Shown: one piece after another, positions 25,113 to 32,498 of the stretch
Layout: every line of letters begins with the position of its first letter
Position numbering within the stretch: the first letter of the stretch is position 1
DNA from: CAINDR01 sp964495615
GTDB lineage: Bacteria > Patescibacteriota > Patescibacteriia > Patescibacteriales > UBA12465
Length of the DNA stretch: 34,198 nt
NCBI GenBank assembly: GCA_964495615.1
Contig: CAZBVX010000004.1
Location: forward strand, 1-34,198
Direction of reading: 5' to 3'
Notes under the pieces: generated by a model
Told to the model about the DNA's origin: nothing
Databases searched by the model: none
The model's input: only the letters and a program-made list of their open reading frames with translations
Translations under genes and position numbers: made by a program

Positions 25113-26519
25113 TTAAGCTTTACTAATCTTCACTCCCTCTTTTGTGTCCTCCACCAAAAAGCCGCGTGCCCGGATTTCATCACGCAGACGATCAGACTCG
25201 TTCCAATCCTTGTTTTCACGAGCAGAATTTCTGGCGGTTAACAAGTTTATTACTTCCTCTGGCAAATTTTCTGGGTCAAGATTATCTACTGAAGCATGAG
25301 ACAATCCCAAACCAAAAATTTGATCAAAATCTAAAATTGTTTTTAATCGATCGTTCGGGTCTTCGGCGGATTTCAAAATTTCCTGAACCAAAGCGAGGGC
25401 TTTTGGAATATTTAAGTCATCCGCAAGAGCTTCCTTGAAACGAGAAACAAATTTTTCAATTACTTGCCCTTCGGCTGTAGTTTCTTTTTTTAATTCAGCT
25501 ACTTTTTTACGCAAGCTGTCCAAGCCTTTTTGTGCATTAATTGCCGAATCATCCCGCCATTCCATTGGTTTGCGATAATGCCCCTGCAAAAGCAAGAAAC
25601 GATAAGCAAGTGGATCAATATTTTTTGAAATAAAAGTGTTTTCCAAAGTTAAAAAATTGCCGTCACTCTTGGCCATTTTTTTTCCACCAGGAAAAATTAA
25701 AAAAGCGCCGTGCAGCCAATAATTAAAAAATTTCTCACCAGTCGCTGCCTCACTTTGCGCAATTTCGTTGGTGTGATGAACATTAATATGATCAACTCCA
25801 CCGCAATGAATATCTAATTGGCCAGAAAGAAAACGGAGGCTCATCGCTGAACATTCAATATGCCAACCCGGAAAACCAATACCCCAAGGAGAATCCCATT
25901 CCATTTGGCGTTTAGTGCCAATTGGAGAAAATTTCCATAAAGCAAAATCGGTAAAATTTTTCTTTTCGGGATTTTTTTCAACGCGCGCTCCTTCTTGTAA
26001 ATCTTTCAAAGGCAGATGGCTTAATTTGTTGTAGTCAGGGACCAGGGAGGTGTCGAAATAAATTCCATCGCTAGTTTTGTAGGTGAAGCCTTTTTCTTCT
26101 AAGCGCATCACTAGAGCAATTTGTTCTTTGATATAATCAGTGGCTCGGCAATAAACATCTGGTTCGACAATATTCAAAGCTCTCAAATCAGACTTGAACG
26201 CCTCGGTATAAAATGAAGCAATATCCCAAGCACTTCTCCCCTCTCGAACAGCACCGGATTCAATCTTGTCTTCTCCCATATCCATATCACCAGAAAGATG
26301 ACCAACATCAGTGATGTTCATAACATGCTTGATTGGATAATCAAAATAATGGAGTGTTCTTTTTAGGATATCTTCAAAAAGAAAAGAACGAAGATTGCCA
26401 AGGTGAGCATAATTATAAACAGTCGGGCCGCAAGTATACAAACCAATCTCCTCGGATTGAGGCTTGAATTCTTCTTTCTTTTTGCTGAGCGTGTTATATA
26501 AAAATATTGGCATCGACAT
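25113..26519 (-). CDS. cysS: Cysteinyl-tRNA synthetase
   Basis: Class I synthetase that charges tRNA-Cys. The 468-residue length is normal. The HIGH element is HLGN within YTCGPTVYNYAHLGNLRS (C30 is the first zinc ligand), the remaining zinc site lies in HIECSAMSLRFL and HHTNEIAQSEA, and the KMSKS element is KMAKSDGN. A C-terminal anticodon-binding region with the WNESDRLRDEIRARGF helix is complete. The start ATG-TCG-ATG offers two ATGs two codons apart; I use the first. It lies 10 nt after the upstream hypothetical gene. Confidence 0.97.
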   Translation of the reverse strand: MSMPIFLYNTLSKKKEEFKPQSEEIGLYTCGPTVYNYAHLGNLRSFLFEDILKRTLHYFDYPIKHVMNITDVGHLSGDMDMGEDKIESGAVREGRSAWDIASFYTEAFKSDLRALNIVEPDVYCRATDYIKEQIALVMRLEEKGFTYKTSDGIYFDTSLVPDYNKLSHLPLKDLQEGARVEKNPEKKNFTDFALWKFSPIGTKRQMEWDSPWGIGFPGWHIECSAMSLRFLSGQLDIHCGGVDHINVHHTNEIAQSEAATGEKFFNYWLHGAFLIFPGGKKMAKSDGNFLTLENTFISKNIDPLAYRFLLLQGHYRKPMEWRDDSAINAQKGLDSLRKKVAELKKETTAEGQVIEKFVSRFKEALADDLNIPKALALVQEILKSAEDPNDRLKTILDFDQIFGLGLSHASVDNLDPENLPEEVINLLTARNSARENKDWNESDRLRDEIRARGFLVEDTKEGVKISKA

Positions 26520-26529
26520 AAAATTTTAT

Positions 26530-27372
26530 TTACTGATTTAATTCGCTAATAATTTTTTTGGTTGATAAAAGTTTTTCTCTAAGAATCGGATCAATTTCTT
26601 TTTCTTCGTTTTGTTGAGCCTGATTTTCAATTAAAGAAATAAACTTATCAAACATTTTTCTTTCGTATTCGCCACCATTTGACTGATTTTTTTCGATATC
26701 TTCCAATAACAACATTAATTCTTCGCGAGATAAAGACAAGAAGAAAGTTGGCAGATTGTTCAAGCTTTTTCTTGTCAAAACGCCACTATCAATAGTCGCA
26801 CCATACCTCAAATGAGCGCCAGTTCTTTTTCTTTCAGCTTTTTTTCTGCTTTTGGCAATCATTTTTTCTTTCATCTCAATTCCGCCATCACCAACCGCTC
26901 CCAAAACTTCATCAAAACCACAAATAACTGCGCCAGTTTTTTTGTCGATCAAAATGTTATCTACGCCATTTTTGTAATCATCATAATCGGTAGCGCGAGC
27001 AACAATAAAATCTTGGCCAATAAATTTGTGCAGAACTGCCGTAACAGCCATTTCGGCCAAAGTTGCGGGATGTTTCTTTTTTTCTTCTCGCCAAATATCC
27101 AGACTTTGCTGACGATCTCTGGCAAAATATTCTTCAATTTCTAAAACTTCTTTCTGGTCTTTTTCCGCCGATTCGCCGATTATTTTTATCTTTGCCTCTT
27201 TATCTAAAAAGTCAGGAAACTCTTCATTTATTTCACAACTTTGCGTTTCTAAAATATTTTCCAATTTTGGCAAATATTTCTCTGGATGAAAAACTAGTTT
27301 TTGTTCCGCTTTTTTTTGAAAAGCTGATAAATCAATTTTTCCAATAATTTTTGGACCTTCAAAATTTCCCAT
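26530..27372 (-). CDS. Hypothetical protein, possible CPR-conserved nuclease-like family
   Basis: A 280-residue soluble protein with no family I can name with certainty. The central part has a dense set of conserved-looking acidic residues: TLAEMAVTAVLHKFIGQDFI, then ATDYDDYKNGVDNILIDK and AVICGFDEVLGAVGD, followed by lysines in KEKMIAKSRKK. The order Glu, Asp-rich strand, Asp-Glu, Lys recalls PD-(D/E)xK nucleases, but the match is weak and may be coincidence. The ends are Glu/Lys-rich helices. I start it at the ATG at 27372, 7 nt after the upstream stop; an earlier ATG at 27417 would overlap that gene by 38 nt. Probably co-transcribed with cysS. Confidence 0.65.
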   Translation of the reverse strand: MGNFEGPKIIGKIDLSAFQKKAEQKLVFHPEKYLPKLENILETQSCEINEEFPDFLDKEAKIKIIGESAEKDQKEVLEIEEYFARDRQQSLDIWREEKKKHPATLAEMAVTAVLHKFIGQDFIVARATDYDDYKNGVDNILIDKKTGAVICGFDEVLGAVGDGGIEMKEKMIAKSRKKAERKRTGAHLRYGATIDSGVLTRKSLNNLPTFFLSLSREELMLLLEDIEKNQSNGGEYERKMFDKFISLIENQAQQNEEKEIDPILREKLLSTKKIISELNQ

Positions 27373-27379
27373 TTTATTT

Positions 27380-27877
27380 TTAATTAATAATAATCGGCAC
27401 GGTCGTGGAAATTTCATTTTCTGGCAGACCGCTAGGATTGTCGTTAGTAAAAACTACGAAAGCCTTACTTCCAGAAACCGGTTTTTCTTCTGATAAAAAT
27501 TTGATAAACCCGACAAAGGGCACAAAATTGTCGGTTAGCGCATCCGCTTGCGCAATGGCCGCGCCAGATCCCCAAACCTTAGCCTGTTCATCGATAATTT
27601 TCAAGGGAAAAGAACTTTCAAAGAACCAGAATCCGCGAGCCTTTCCAGTCACCGCAAAGGGATCAGAAAAAGACTCTCCTGGTTTTGGCTGATCAATTAT
27701 TATCCCTAAATCATCGATTTGTTCAGCAGTGGTGGAAGTAGTTATCGGATTGATAACAATAAATTCTCCATTTTTTTGAGAATTTTGAAACGATTGATAA
27801 ACCCTCAAAACAATTGCCAAAAAAACCAAAATAGCAATTGAAATTAAAGCAAATTTTTCTTTAGCACTCAATGTCAT
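27380..27877 (-). CDS. Membrane-anchored Gmad2 domain protein
   Basis: A 165-residue protein with a membrane helix close to the N-terminus (FALISIAILVFLAIVLRVY, about 9-27), a short linker and a C-terminal Gmad2 domain, an immunoglobulin-like fold first described beside spore-germination proteins. The domain is recognised from the pattern QPKPGESF-DPFAVTGKARGFWFFESSFP and the closing VFTNDNPSGLPENEISTTVP region. Gmad2 proteins are common in CPR and presumably bind something outside the membrane; the partner is unknown. It follows a terminator and has a possible extended -10 (TGTTAAAAT, 27885-27893) placing the transcript start at or beside the ATG. Confidence 0.85.
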   Translation of the reverse strand: MTLSAKEKFALISIAILVFLAIVLRVYQSFQNSQKNGEFIVINPITTSTTAEQIDDLGIIIDQPKPGESFSDPFAVTGKARGFWFFESSFPLKIIDEQAKVWGSGAAIAQADALTDNFVPFVGFIKFLSEEKPVSGSKAFVVFTNDNPSGLPENEISTTVPIIIN

Positions 27878-27915
27878 ATAAATAATTTTAACATGACAGC
27901 CTTTTTTTTAAAAGT

Positions 27916-27946
27916 AAAAGCCCTTTCTTTTTCAGAAAAGGCTTTT
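27916..27946 (-). terminator. Rho-independent terminator after the Kazal-domain gene
   Basis: AAAAGCC..TTTCT pairs with AGAAA..GGCTTTT around a 5-nt loop, a long stem with one mismatch, lying 43 nt after the Kazal gene stop on the minus strand. Reading minus, CTTTTACTTTT follows. It could also act on the opposite strand (AATTTT). Confidence 0.65.
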
Positions 27947-27988
27947 AATTTTGGCGGTAACCGCTAATGAAAAAGATTGACAAGAAGA

Positions 27989-28453
27989 TTATTTGATATT
28001 TATAAAATATTTAGCCGTTGGCAAATTTTTACGATACCACATTCCCACTTTTGCCTGTAAAGCAATATGCCCATCCTCATAAGAAACAATTGCTGCTCGA
28101 TTTGGTAGCCATTTAATTTCTGTAATATAAAATGTTCCCCCTAATACTGCTTTGGTTTTTGATAACTTACTAATATTATCCTTGAGATAATTTTCAAATA
28201 AATCTTTCTCATGAAGAGTGGCACAAAGTTTTTTGCTTTTCCAGTCACTCAAAGCACAGGCTGGATAAATTTTACATTCCCCCTTGCTAGCAATTTTTAC
28301 TTCACCAGCCATACAAGAATTACCATAAGTTTTGCCATCAACACCACAAACTGGATCATATTGCATGGTGCACATTTTTTCAGAAGCCATTTGCGCTTTT
28401 AGCGGAATAAATAAAATAGCCAAAAACGCAAGAAAAAATAATTTGTTTTTCAT
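27989..28453 (-). CDS. Secreted Kazal-type domain protein
   Basis: A 154-residue protein with a signal peptide (basic start, hydrophobic core to about residue 20, likely cleavage after LKA) and one Kazal-type domain. The domain cysteines are C28, C36, C47 and C60 around DPVCGVDGKTYGNSC, the classic PVCGxDGxTYxNxC pattern of serine-protease inhibitors. Two more cysteines (C66, C77) may form a third bridge. The remaining 75 residues have no recognised domain. Kazal modules in bacteria are thought to inhibit proteases or act as binding modules; for a host- or prey-associated cell it could protect against foreign proteases (inference). It begins 24 nt after the U32 gene. Confidence 0.85.
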   Translation of the reverse strand: MKNKLFFLAFLAILFIPLKAQMASEKMCTMQYDPVCGVDGKTYGNSCMAGEVKIASKGECKIYPACALSDWKSKKLCATLHEKDLFENYLKDNISKLSKTKAVLGGTFYITEIKWLPNRAAIVSYEDGHIALQAKVGMWYRKNLPTAKYFINIK

Positions 28454-28477
28454 ATTTTTAAAAATTAAAAATGATTA

Positions 28478-30331
28478 TTATTCAAAATCTAAAACTTCCA
28501 TCTGGCATTTGCGGCAATCAAAGCGAAGAGGATAGCGTTTTCCCTCTCTTTCCAAAGACAAGGGTTCGCGCAAACCTTTTTTGCTTTTTTCGTTTTTTGG
28601 ACAATAGCCAAAATCTTTTTTGAGGCAATGCTTGGTGGTCATCAAGACCTTTCCGGTCGGTTTCTTCCCTTTTCTCATTTGCAATTCCAGGGCGTCCTCT
28701 ATTATTTTAACGCCATGATCCTCCCAAAAGTCACAAGCCGATTTGTTTGAAACGTTAAAATTAAAATCACCTTCTTTTAAATAATACTTTGCGGAAGATT
28801 TTTTTAATACTGATTCTTCGCGGAGATAAGATTTTTCTCTGATTAATAGCAATTTTTCTACCAATTCACGGCGGGCCTCATTCAAAACTGAGCGAGGAAA
28901 AAATTTTGCTTGTTTCCATTTTAAATTTATTTCTCGGCAATAAAAAATTGTTTCGCCCAATTTGGCAAATGATTCTTTAATCGCCTTATCTGCCGCCTCA
29001 GCCTTGGCCGCCAATTCACCAGCCCCCAAAGAAATGCTGGCGAATAAATTTTGTTCATCAAGTGCTGTCACAATAACCTCTCCTTTTTTTTCTTCGACTT
29101 TGAGATCTAAAGCAATTGCTCGACGAACACCGTCAACTACTGCTTTTTCAAAAGCGACATCTTGATTACAAAAAAGCTCTGCCCCAACTGGCGCTTCTTC
29201 GTGGCGATGCAAAAGAATTCGACCGTCTTCTTTGACGGCATTAGCATAGGCACCAGCCAAATTGCCATTCTTATCTAAATAACAAATTCCATCACCATTT
29301 TTCAATTTGTGTTCACGGTCAAGAACCAACCAACCGCGTCCGCTTTTGGAAACTTTACCAATAAATTTTCCCAATGATTTTTGACTATCCAGAGAGGCTG
29401 GCGAATTTTTTATTTTGCCAGTGATATTATATTCCGTAAAACCGCGATTAAAAGTCTTGGCTGGGTCAGGAATAAAATCCAAAAAAACTTTTCCCAAAGA
29501 GGCTGATTGATACTTTTCGTCTTGTTCAATAATTTTGTCCAACTCCTGACGAAAATAGGCAACCATATTCGCAACATAAGCATTATCTTTTAGACGACCT
29601 TCAATCTTGAAAGAAGTCACACCATTATTGATTAAATAATCGAGCTTAGCGGCTAAATTTAAATCTTTTAGAGAAAGTAGATATTTGTTGTGCGCCATAA
29701 TTTGTCCTTGACCATCACGCAAGGTAAATTGCTGGCGGCAAAGTTGAGCGCAAGCACCGCGATTCGCACTGCGACTCAAAGCGGCTTGCGAAAAATAACA
29801 GCGTCCCGAATAACTAACACAAAGCGCTCCCGCCACAAAAGTTTCTAACTCAATTTTTGGGGCCGCCAAATGAATTTTTTTAATTTGATCCAAGCTTAAT
29901 TCGCGAGCCAGAATCGCGCGCGAAAATCCCAATTCCTGCAAAAAAGCAACCTGTTCCGGTGTTCTATTATCCATCTGGGTGCTCGCAAAAAGAGGCAAAG
30001 GAGGCAAGCCAGCATTTACCAAGCCGAAATCTTGTACAATAAAAGCATCCACGCCGGCTTCAAAGGCTTGTTTGGCAATTTTTTGCGCCAAAGGAATTTC
30101 TTCATCAAAAAGAATAGTATTTAAAACCAAATAAACTTTAGCGCCAAATAAGTGCGCAAAGGTTGATAATTTTTTGATATCATTAATACTATTTCCGGCA
30201 GCTTGGCGAGCACCAAAATTTGGACCAGCAACATAGACAGCATCAGCGCCGGCCATGATTGCCAGTTTCCCTGCCTCCAAATTGCGAGCCGGAGCTAATA
30301 ATTCCAAATTTATTTTTTGATTATCTTTCAT
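28478..30331 (-). CDS. U32 family protein, RlhA-like (23S rRNA C2501 hydroxylase type)
   Basis: U32 proteins were named as peptidases, but several are iron-sulfur hydroxylases of RNA or ubiquinone precursors. The exact U32 signature ETFVAGALCVSYSGRC (163-178) is present with four cysteines likely to bind the cluster (C171, C178, C194, C198). The 617-residue length with a long C-terminal extension is close to E. coli RlhA (about 650), which hydroxylates C2501 of 23S rRNA, rather than to the shorter TrhP, which acts on tRNA. The C-terminus adds another cysteine set (CLKKDFGYCP and DCRKCQ) that could bind metal. Function by family resemblance only. It lies just downstream of tRNA-Leu. Confidence 0.82.
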   Translation of the reverse strand: MKDNQKINLELLAPARNLEAGKLAIMAGADAVYVAGPNFGARQAAGNSINDIKKLSTFAHLFGAKVYLVLNTILFDEEIPLAQKIAKQAFEAGVDAFIVQDFGLVNAGLPPLPLFASTQMDNRTPEQVAFLQELGFSRAILARELSLDQIKKIHLAAPKIELETFVAGALCVSYSGRCYFSQAALSRSANRGACAQLCRQQFTLRDGQGQIMAHNKYLLSLKDLNLAAKLDYLINNGVTSFKIEGRLKDNAYVANMVAYFRQELDKIIEQDEKYQSASLGKVFLDFIPDPAKTFNRGFTEYNITGKIKNSPASLDSQKSLGKFIGKVSKSGRGWLVLDREHKLKNGDGICYLDKNGNLAGAYANAVKEDGRILLHRHEEAPVGAELFCNQDVAFEKAVVDGVRRAIALDLKVEEKKGEVIVTALDEQNLFASISLGAGELAAKAEAADKAIKESFAKLGETIFYCREINLKWKQAKFFPRSVLNEARRELVEKLLLIREKSYLREESVLKKSSAKYYLKEGDFNFNVSNKSACDFWEDHGVKIIEDALELQMRKGKKPTGKVLMTTKHCLKKDFGYCPKNEKSKKGLREPLSLEREGKRYPLRFDCRKCQMEVLDFE

Positions 30332-30343
30332 AATAATTTAATA

Positions 30344-30364
30344 ACAAAATAAGGCCGAAGCCTC
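30344..30364 (-). terminator. Possible terminator after tRNA-Leu
   Basis: On the minus strand GAGGC-TTCG-GCCTT forms a short stem with the very stable TTCG loop, followed by ATTTTG, 16 nt after the tRNA end and before the U32 gene. The stem is short, so termination may be partial. Confidence 0.45.
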
Positions 30365-30379
30365 TGAGTATTCTGAACG

Positions 30380-30463
30380 TGCCCGAAGGGGGACTCGAAC
30401 CCCCACTTCCTTGCGAAAACTAGCACCTGAAGCTAGCGCGTCTACCAATTCCGCCATCCGGGC
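30380..30463 (-). tRNA. tRNA-Leu (anticodon CAG)
   Basis: Folded on the minus strand: acceptor stem GCCCGGA/TTCGGGC, D-arm with GGTAG, anticodon stem CTAGC/GCTAG around the loop TTCAGGT (anticodon CAG, reading CUG), a class II long variable arm, and T-arm GGGGG-TTCGAGT-CCCCC. The long variable arm together with CAG identifies leucine. The discriminator base is A (30380). The genomic sequence then continues CGT, so CCA is not encoded and must be added after transcription. Confidence 0.95.
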
Positions 30464-30484
30464 TTTTAATAATTTAAGCTTTGC

Positions 30485-30502
30485 ACAAATATGCCTATTT
30501 GT
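30485..30502. repeat. Perfect inverted repeat upstream of tRNA-Leu
   Basis: ACAAATA and TATTTGT with a 4-bp centre lie between the metallopeptidase stop and the tRNA. There is no T-run after it, so it is not a typical intrinsic terminator; it could be an RNA processing hairpin or a protein site. Chance is possible. Confidence 0.4.
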
Positions 30503-30509
30503 AAATGTT

Positions 30510-31049
30510 TTATTGCAAACTGAGGCGTTTTAATTCTCGGCGACGAAGACGATAATCGGGCAAAACACTCTCCACTAAAGACCAAAATCTTGATGAATGA
30601 TTAAGCTCAACCAAATGACAAAGTTCATGAACAACAACATAATCCAATAAGTCGGGATTAATAAAAATTAAACGAAAATTAAAATTTAAGTTAGCGTCGC
30701 GAGAACAGCTGCCCCAGCGAGTTTTTTGATCACGAATCGCAACCGTGTTGTATTTCAAGCCCAAAATCGTAGCAAAAAAATTTGTCCGCTCACCAATTAG
30801 GCGACGCGCATTTTTTCTGGCCAAATTTTCCTCCTTGGGGGTTAACTCAGGGAAAATTGGCGATTTATTTTCCTTTTGTTCGACTAACTTATTTTTTATC
30901 CAGGACTCCTTGGATAGCAAAAAACTCTTGGCCAAAAAAAGCGGCACCCTTTCTGGCACCACCAAAACAACCCCATCCGCACGAGAAATTTCCAAGCGCA
31001 AACTTTTTGCCAAGCGGCTTTTTCTTATTTTATATGGAAAGTCGACCAT
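30510..31049 (-). CDS. YgjP/DUF45-like zinc metallopeptidase
   Basis: A 179-residue protein with the YgjP-type (DUF45, SprT-related) metallopeptidase signature: RWGSCSRDANLNFNFRLIF, then HELCH (H141, E142, H145) and a third ligand H151 in ELNHSSRFW. The family is usually about 160-230 residues and its physiological substrates are unknown; some members neighbour restriction systems, but none is visible here. It is transcribed away from rnhB with only 44 bp between the two starts. An extended -10 (TGTTAAGAT, 31056-31064 on the plus coordinates) would start transcription at or next to the ATG, implying a leaderless mRNA. Confidence 0.88.
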   Translation of the reverse strand: MVDFPYKIRKSRLAKSLRLEISRADGVVLVVPERVPLFLAKSFLLSKESWIKNKLVEQKENKSPIFPELTPKEENLARKNARRLIGERTNFFATILGLKYNTVAIRDQKTRWGSCSRDANLNFNFRLIFINPDLLDYVVVHELCHLVELNHSSRFWSLVESVLPDYRLRRRELKRLSLQ

Positions 31050-31055
31050 CTTTTT

Positions 31056-31087
31056 ATCTTAACATAAATAAAAGATAAAGGTATAAT
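31056..31087. promoter_or_regulatory. Overlapping divergent promoters of rnhB and the YgjP-like gene
   Basis: Plus strand: TTAACA (31059-31064), 17-bp spacer, perfect TATAAT (31082-31087). The predicted start (31094) is the A of the rnhB ATG. Minus strand: extended -10 TGTTAAGAT (31064-31056), predicted start 31049, the A of the YgjP-like ATG, with a weak -35. The rnhB -35 lies inside the other promoter's -10, so polymerase could occupy only one at a time. Confidence 0.6.
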
Positions 31088-31093
31088 AAATTT

Positions 31094-31717
31094 ATGCTAG
31101 ATTTATTAAATGAAAAAGAACAATTTTCTGCCGGCCACCACTTTGTCGGCGGCGTAGATGAAGCTGGTCGCGGACCGCTGGCTGGCCCAGTAGTTGCTGC
31201 CTGTGTGGTGATTGGACCAGATTTTGTGATTAGCGGTGAATTAGAGAAAGTGATGGATTCCAAAAAACTAAGCGCCAAAAAACGAGAAGAATTATACAAG
31301 CTAATCCGCGAAAAAGCTTTGGCGGTGGAAATCGGCGTGGTCTCACCAAAAATAATCGACAAAATAAATATTCTCCAAGCCAGTCTTCTAGCGATGAAAA
31401 AGGCAGTTGAGGGCTGCCAGGTTGTTCCGGACTTTTTATTTATTGATGGCAAATTTAAAATTCCCAAAATAAGCACGCCGCAAAAGGCAGTGATCGGCGG
31501 AGACGGAAAAGTTTTTTGTATTGCCGCCGCTTCAATCATTGCCAAGGTTGCTCGTGACTGGCTTATTACCGCCGAAGGAAAAAAATATCCGGAATACGAA
31601 TTTGAAAAACACAAAGGATATGGCACCGCTTTGCACTTGGCGAAATTGCAAGAATTCGGACCCTGTCCCATTCATCGCCAAACTTTTGCGCCAGTAAAAA
31701 ATTTGTTAAAAAAATAA
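31094..31717 (+). CDS. rnhB: Ribonuclease HII
   Basis: RNase HII cuts RNA in RNA-DNA hybrids and removes single ribonucleotides from DNA. The 207-residue protein has the family start GGVDEAGRGPLAGPVVAACV with the catalytic Asp-Glu pair, VMDSKKLSAKKREEL, the third acidic residue in FLFIDGKF and the fourth near AAASIIAKVARDW. KHKGYGTALHL and the final GPCPIHRQTF also match. It is the only plus-strand gene in the window and is predicted to be leaderless (TATAAT ends 6 nt before the ATG). A bidirectional terminator follows its stop. Confidence 0.96.
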   Translation: MLDLLNEKEQFSAGHHFVGGVDEAGRGPLAGPVVAACVVIGPDFVISGELEKVMDSKKLSAKKREELYKLIREKALAVEIGVVSPKIIDKINILQASLLAMKKAVEGCQVVPDFLFIDGKFKIPKISTPQKAVIGGDGKVFCIAAASIIAKVARDWLITAEGKKYPEYEFEKHKGYGTALHLAKLQEFGPCPIHRQTFAPVKNLLKK

Positions 31718-31742
31718 CCCTTTAGCGCAAGACTAAAGGGTT
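31716..31742. terminator. Bidirectional terminator between rnhB and the HAD gene
   Basis: AACCCTTTAG and CTAAAGGGTT form a perfect 10-bp stem with a 7-nt loop between two convergent genes. T-runs follow on both strands (TTTT on plus; TTATTTTTTT on minus), so it can end both transcripts. Confidence 0.88.
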
Positions 31743-31759
31743 TTAAAAATTTAATTTAA

Positions 31760-32452
31760 TTAACAAATTATTTTTTTCTGTTCAAAAACAAAATTAATTG
31801 CCGACATTGTGTCTGGAAAGATACAAAAATCTTCTAATTTTGTTGACTCAAATTCTTCTTTTTTGTTTATTCCAAAAAAAGAAATTGGAAGATTTTCGTG
31901 TTCGGTAGATTTGAAGTCACTAATCGTGTCCCCAAAAAAAAGAATTTTTGACTCTGAATCAATTTTTCCTTGCTCTATTAAATCATTCCAAACCAAAGGT
32001 GATGGCTTGCAATGCTCAAGATTATCTAGCGTGCCGATAAAATTAAAAAAATACAAATCTAGTTTTGATTTTTCGGCTGCGGCAAGCAAGGAATAAAGTG
32101 GCCGATTAGTTAAGATGCCAATCTTGTAACCGGACAAACTAAGTTGTTCAATTTTTTTTCCTAGTCCTTCCGGAACAGGAAAAGATGTTGCAAAAGAAAT
32201 ATCCAAACATTCGTCCATAATATTTTTTGCTTCTTCTTTTGACCAATCAAATCTTTCACTTAAAGAAAGAAATAGCTGGCTCCATGGAAAACCACTGAAT
32301 TCCATGAAATCTTTTGGTCCAAAATCATAACCATGACTTTTAAGAACCCCCGTAATTATTTTCTTCTCGGCATTTGCGGATTCAATTAAAACCCCGTCAA
32401 AGTCAAAAACGAAAACATTAACTTGCTGAATAATTTTTTTTAATTCTTCCAA
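31760..32452 (-). CDS. HAD-family phosphatase
   Basis: A 230-residue haloacid dehalogenase-type hydrolase. Motif I is FDFDGVLIES (nucleophile D17, D19), motif II is ILTNRP, the conserved lysine lies in CKPSPLVW and motifs III-IV are FFGDTISDFKST. The cap region sits between motifs I and II, as in phosphoglycolate-phosphatase-like members; the substrate is not evident. The start is a TTG, preceded at 5 nt by a perfect AGGAGG Shine-Dalgarno (32458-32463), the only one I see in the window. It lies 46 nt after typA, with which it may be co-transcribed, and ends at the bidirectional terminator. Confidence 0.85.
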   Translation of the reverse strand: MEELKKIIQQVNVFVFDFDGVLIESANAEKKIITGVLKSHGYDFGPKDFMEFSGFPWSQLFLSLSERFDWSKEEAKNIMDECLDISFATSFPVPEGLGKKIEQLSLSGYKIGILTNRPLYSLLAAAEKSKLDLYFFNFIGTLDNLEHCKPSPLVWNDLIEQGKIDSESKILFFGDTISDFKSTEHENLPISFFGINKKEEFESTKLEDFCIFPDTMSAINFVFEQKKIIC

Positions 32453-32457
32453 TTTAA

Positions 32458-32463
32458 CCTCCT
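32458..32463 (-). promoter_or_regulatory. Canonical Shine-Dalgarno before the HAD gene's TTG start
   Basis: AGGAGG on the minus strand, 5 nt before TTG. It decides the start of the HAD gene: no in-frame ATG precedes motif I. The other starts in this window that I inspected have only A/T-rich sequence in this position. Confidence 0.8.
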
Positions 32464-32498
32464 ATTTTTATTTTTTATTTTAAAGTACTTTTTATTTA

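Noticed and set aside
31054..31671. 205-codon minus-strand frame opposite rnhB
   Set aside because: Antisense shadow of a clear RNase HII gene; its Ser/Thr/Pro-rich sequence is a by-product of the rnhB codons.
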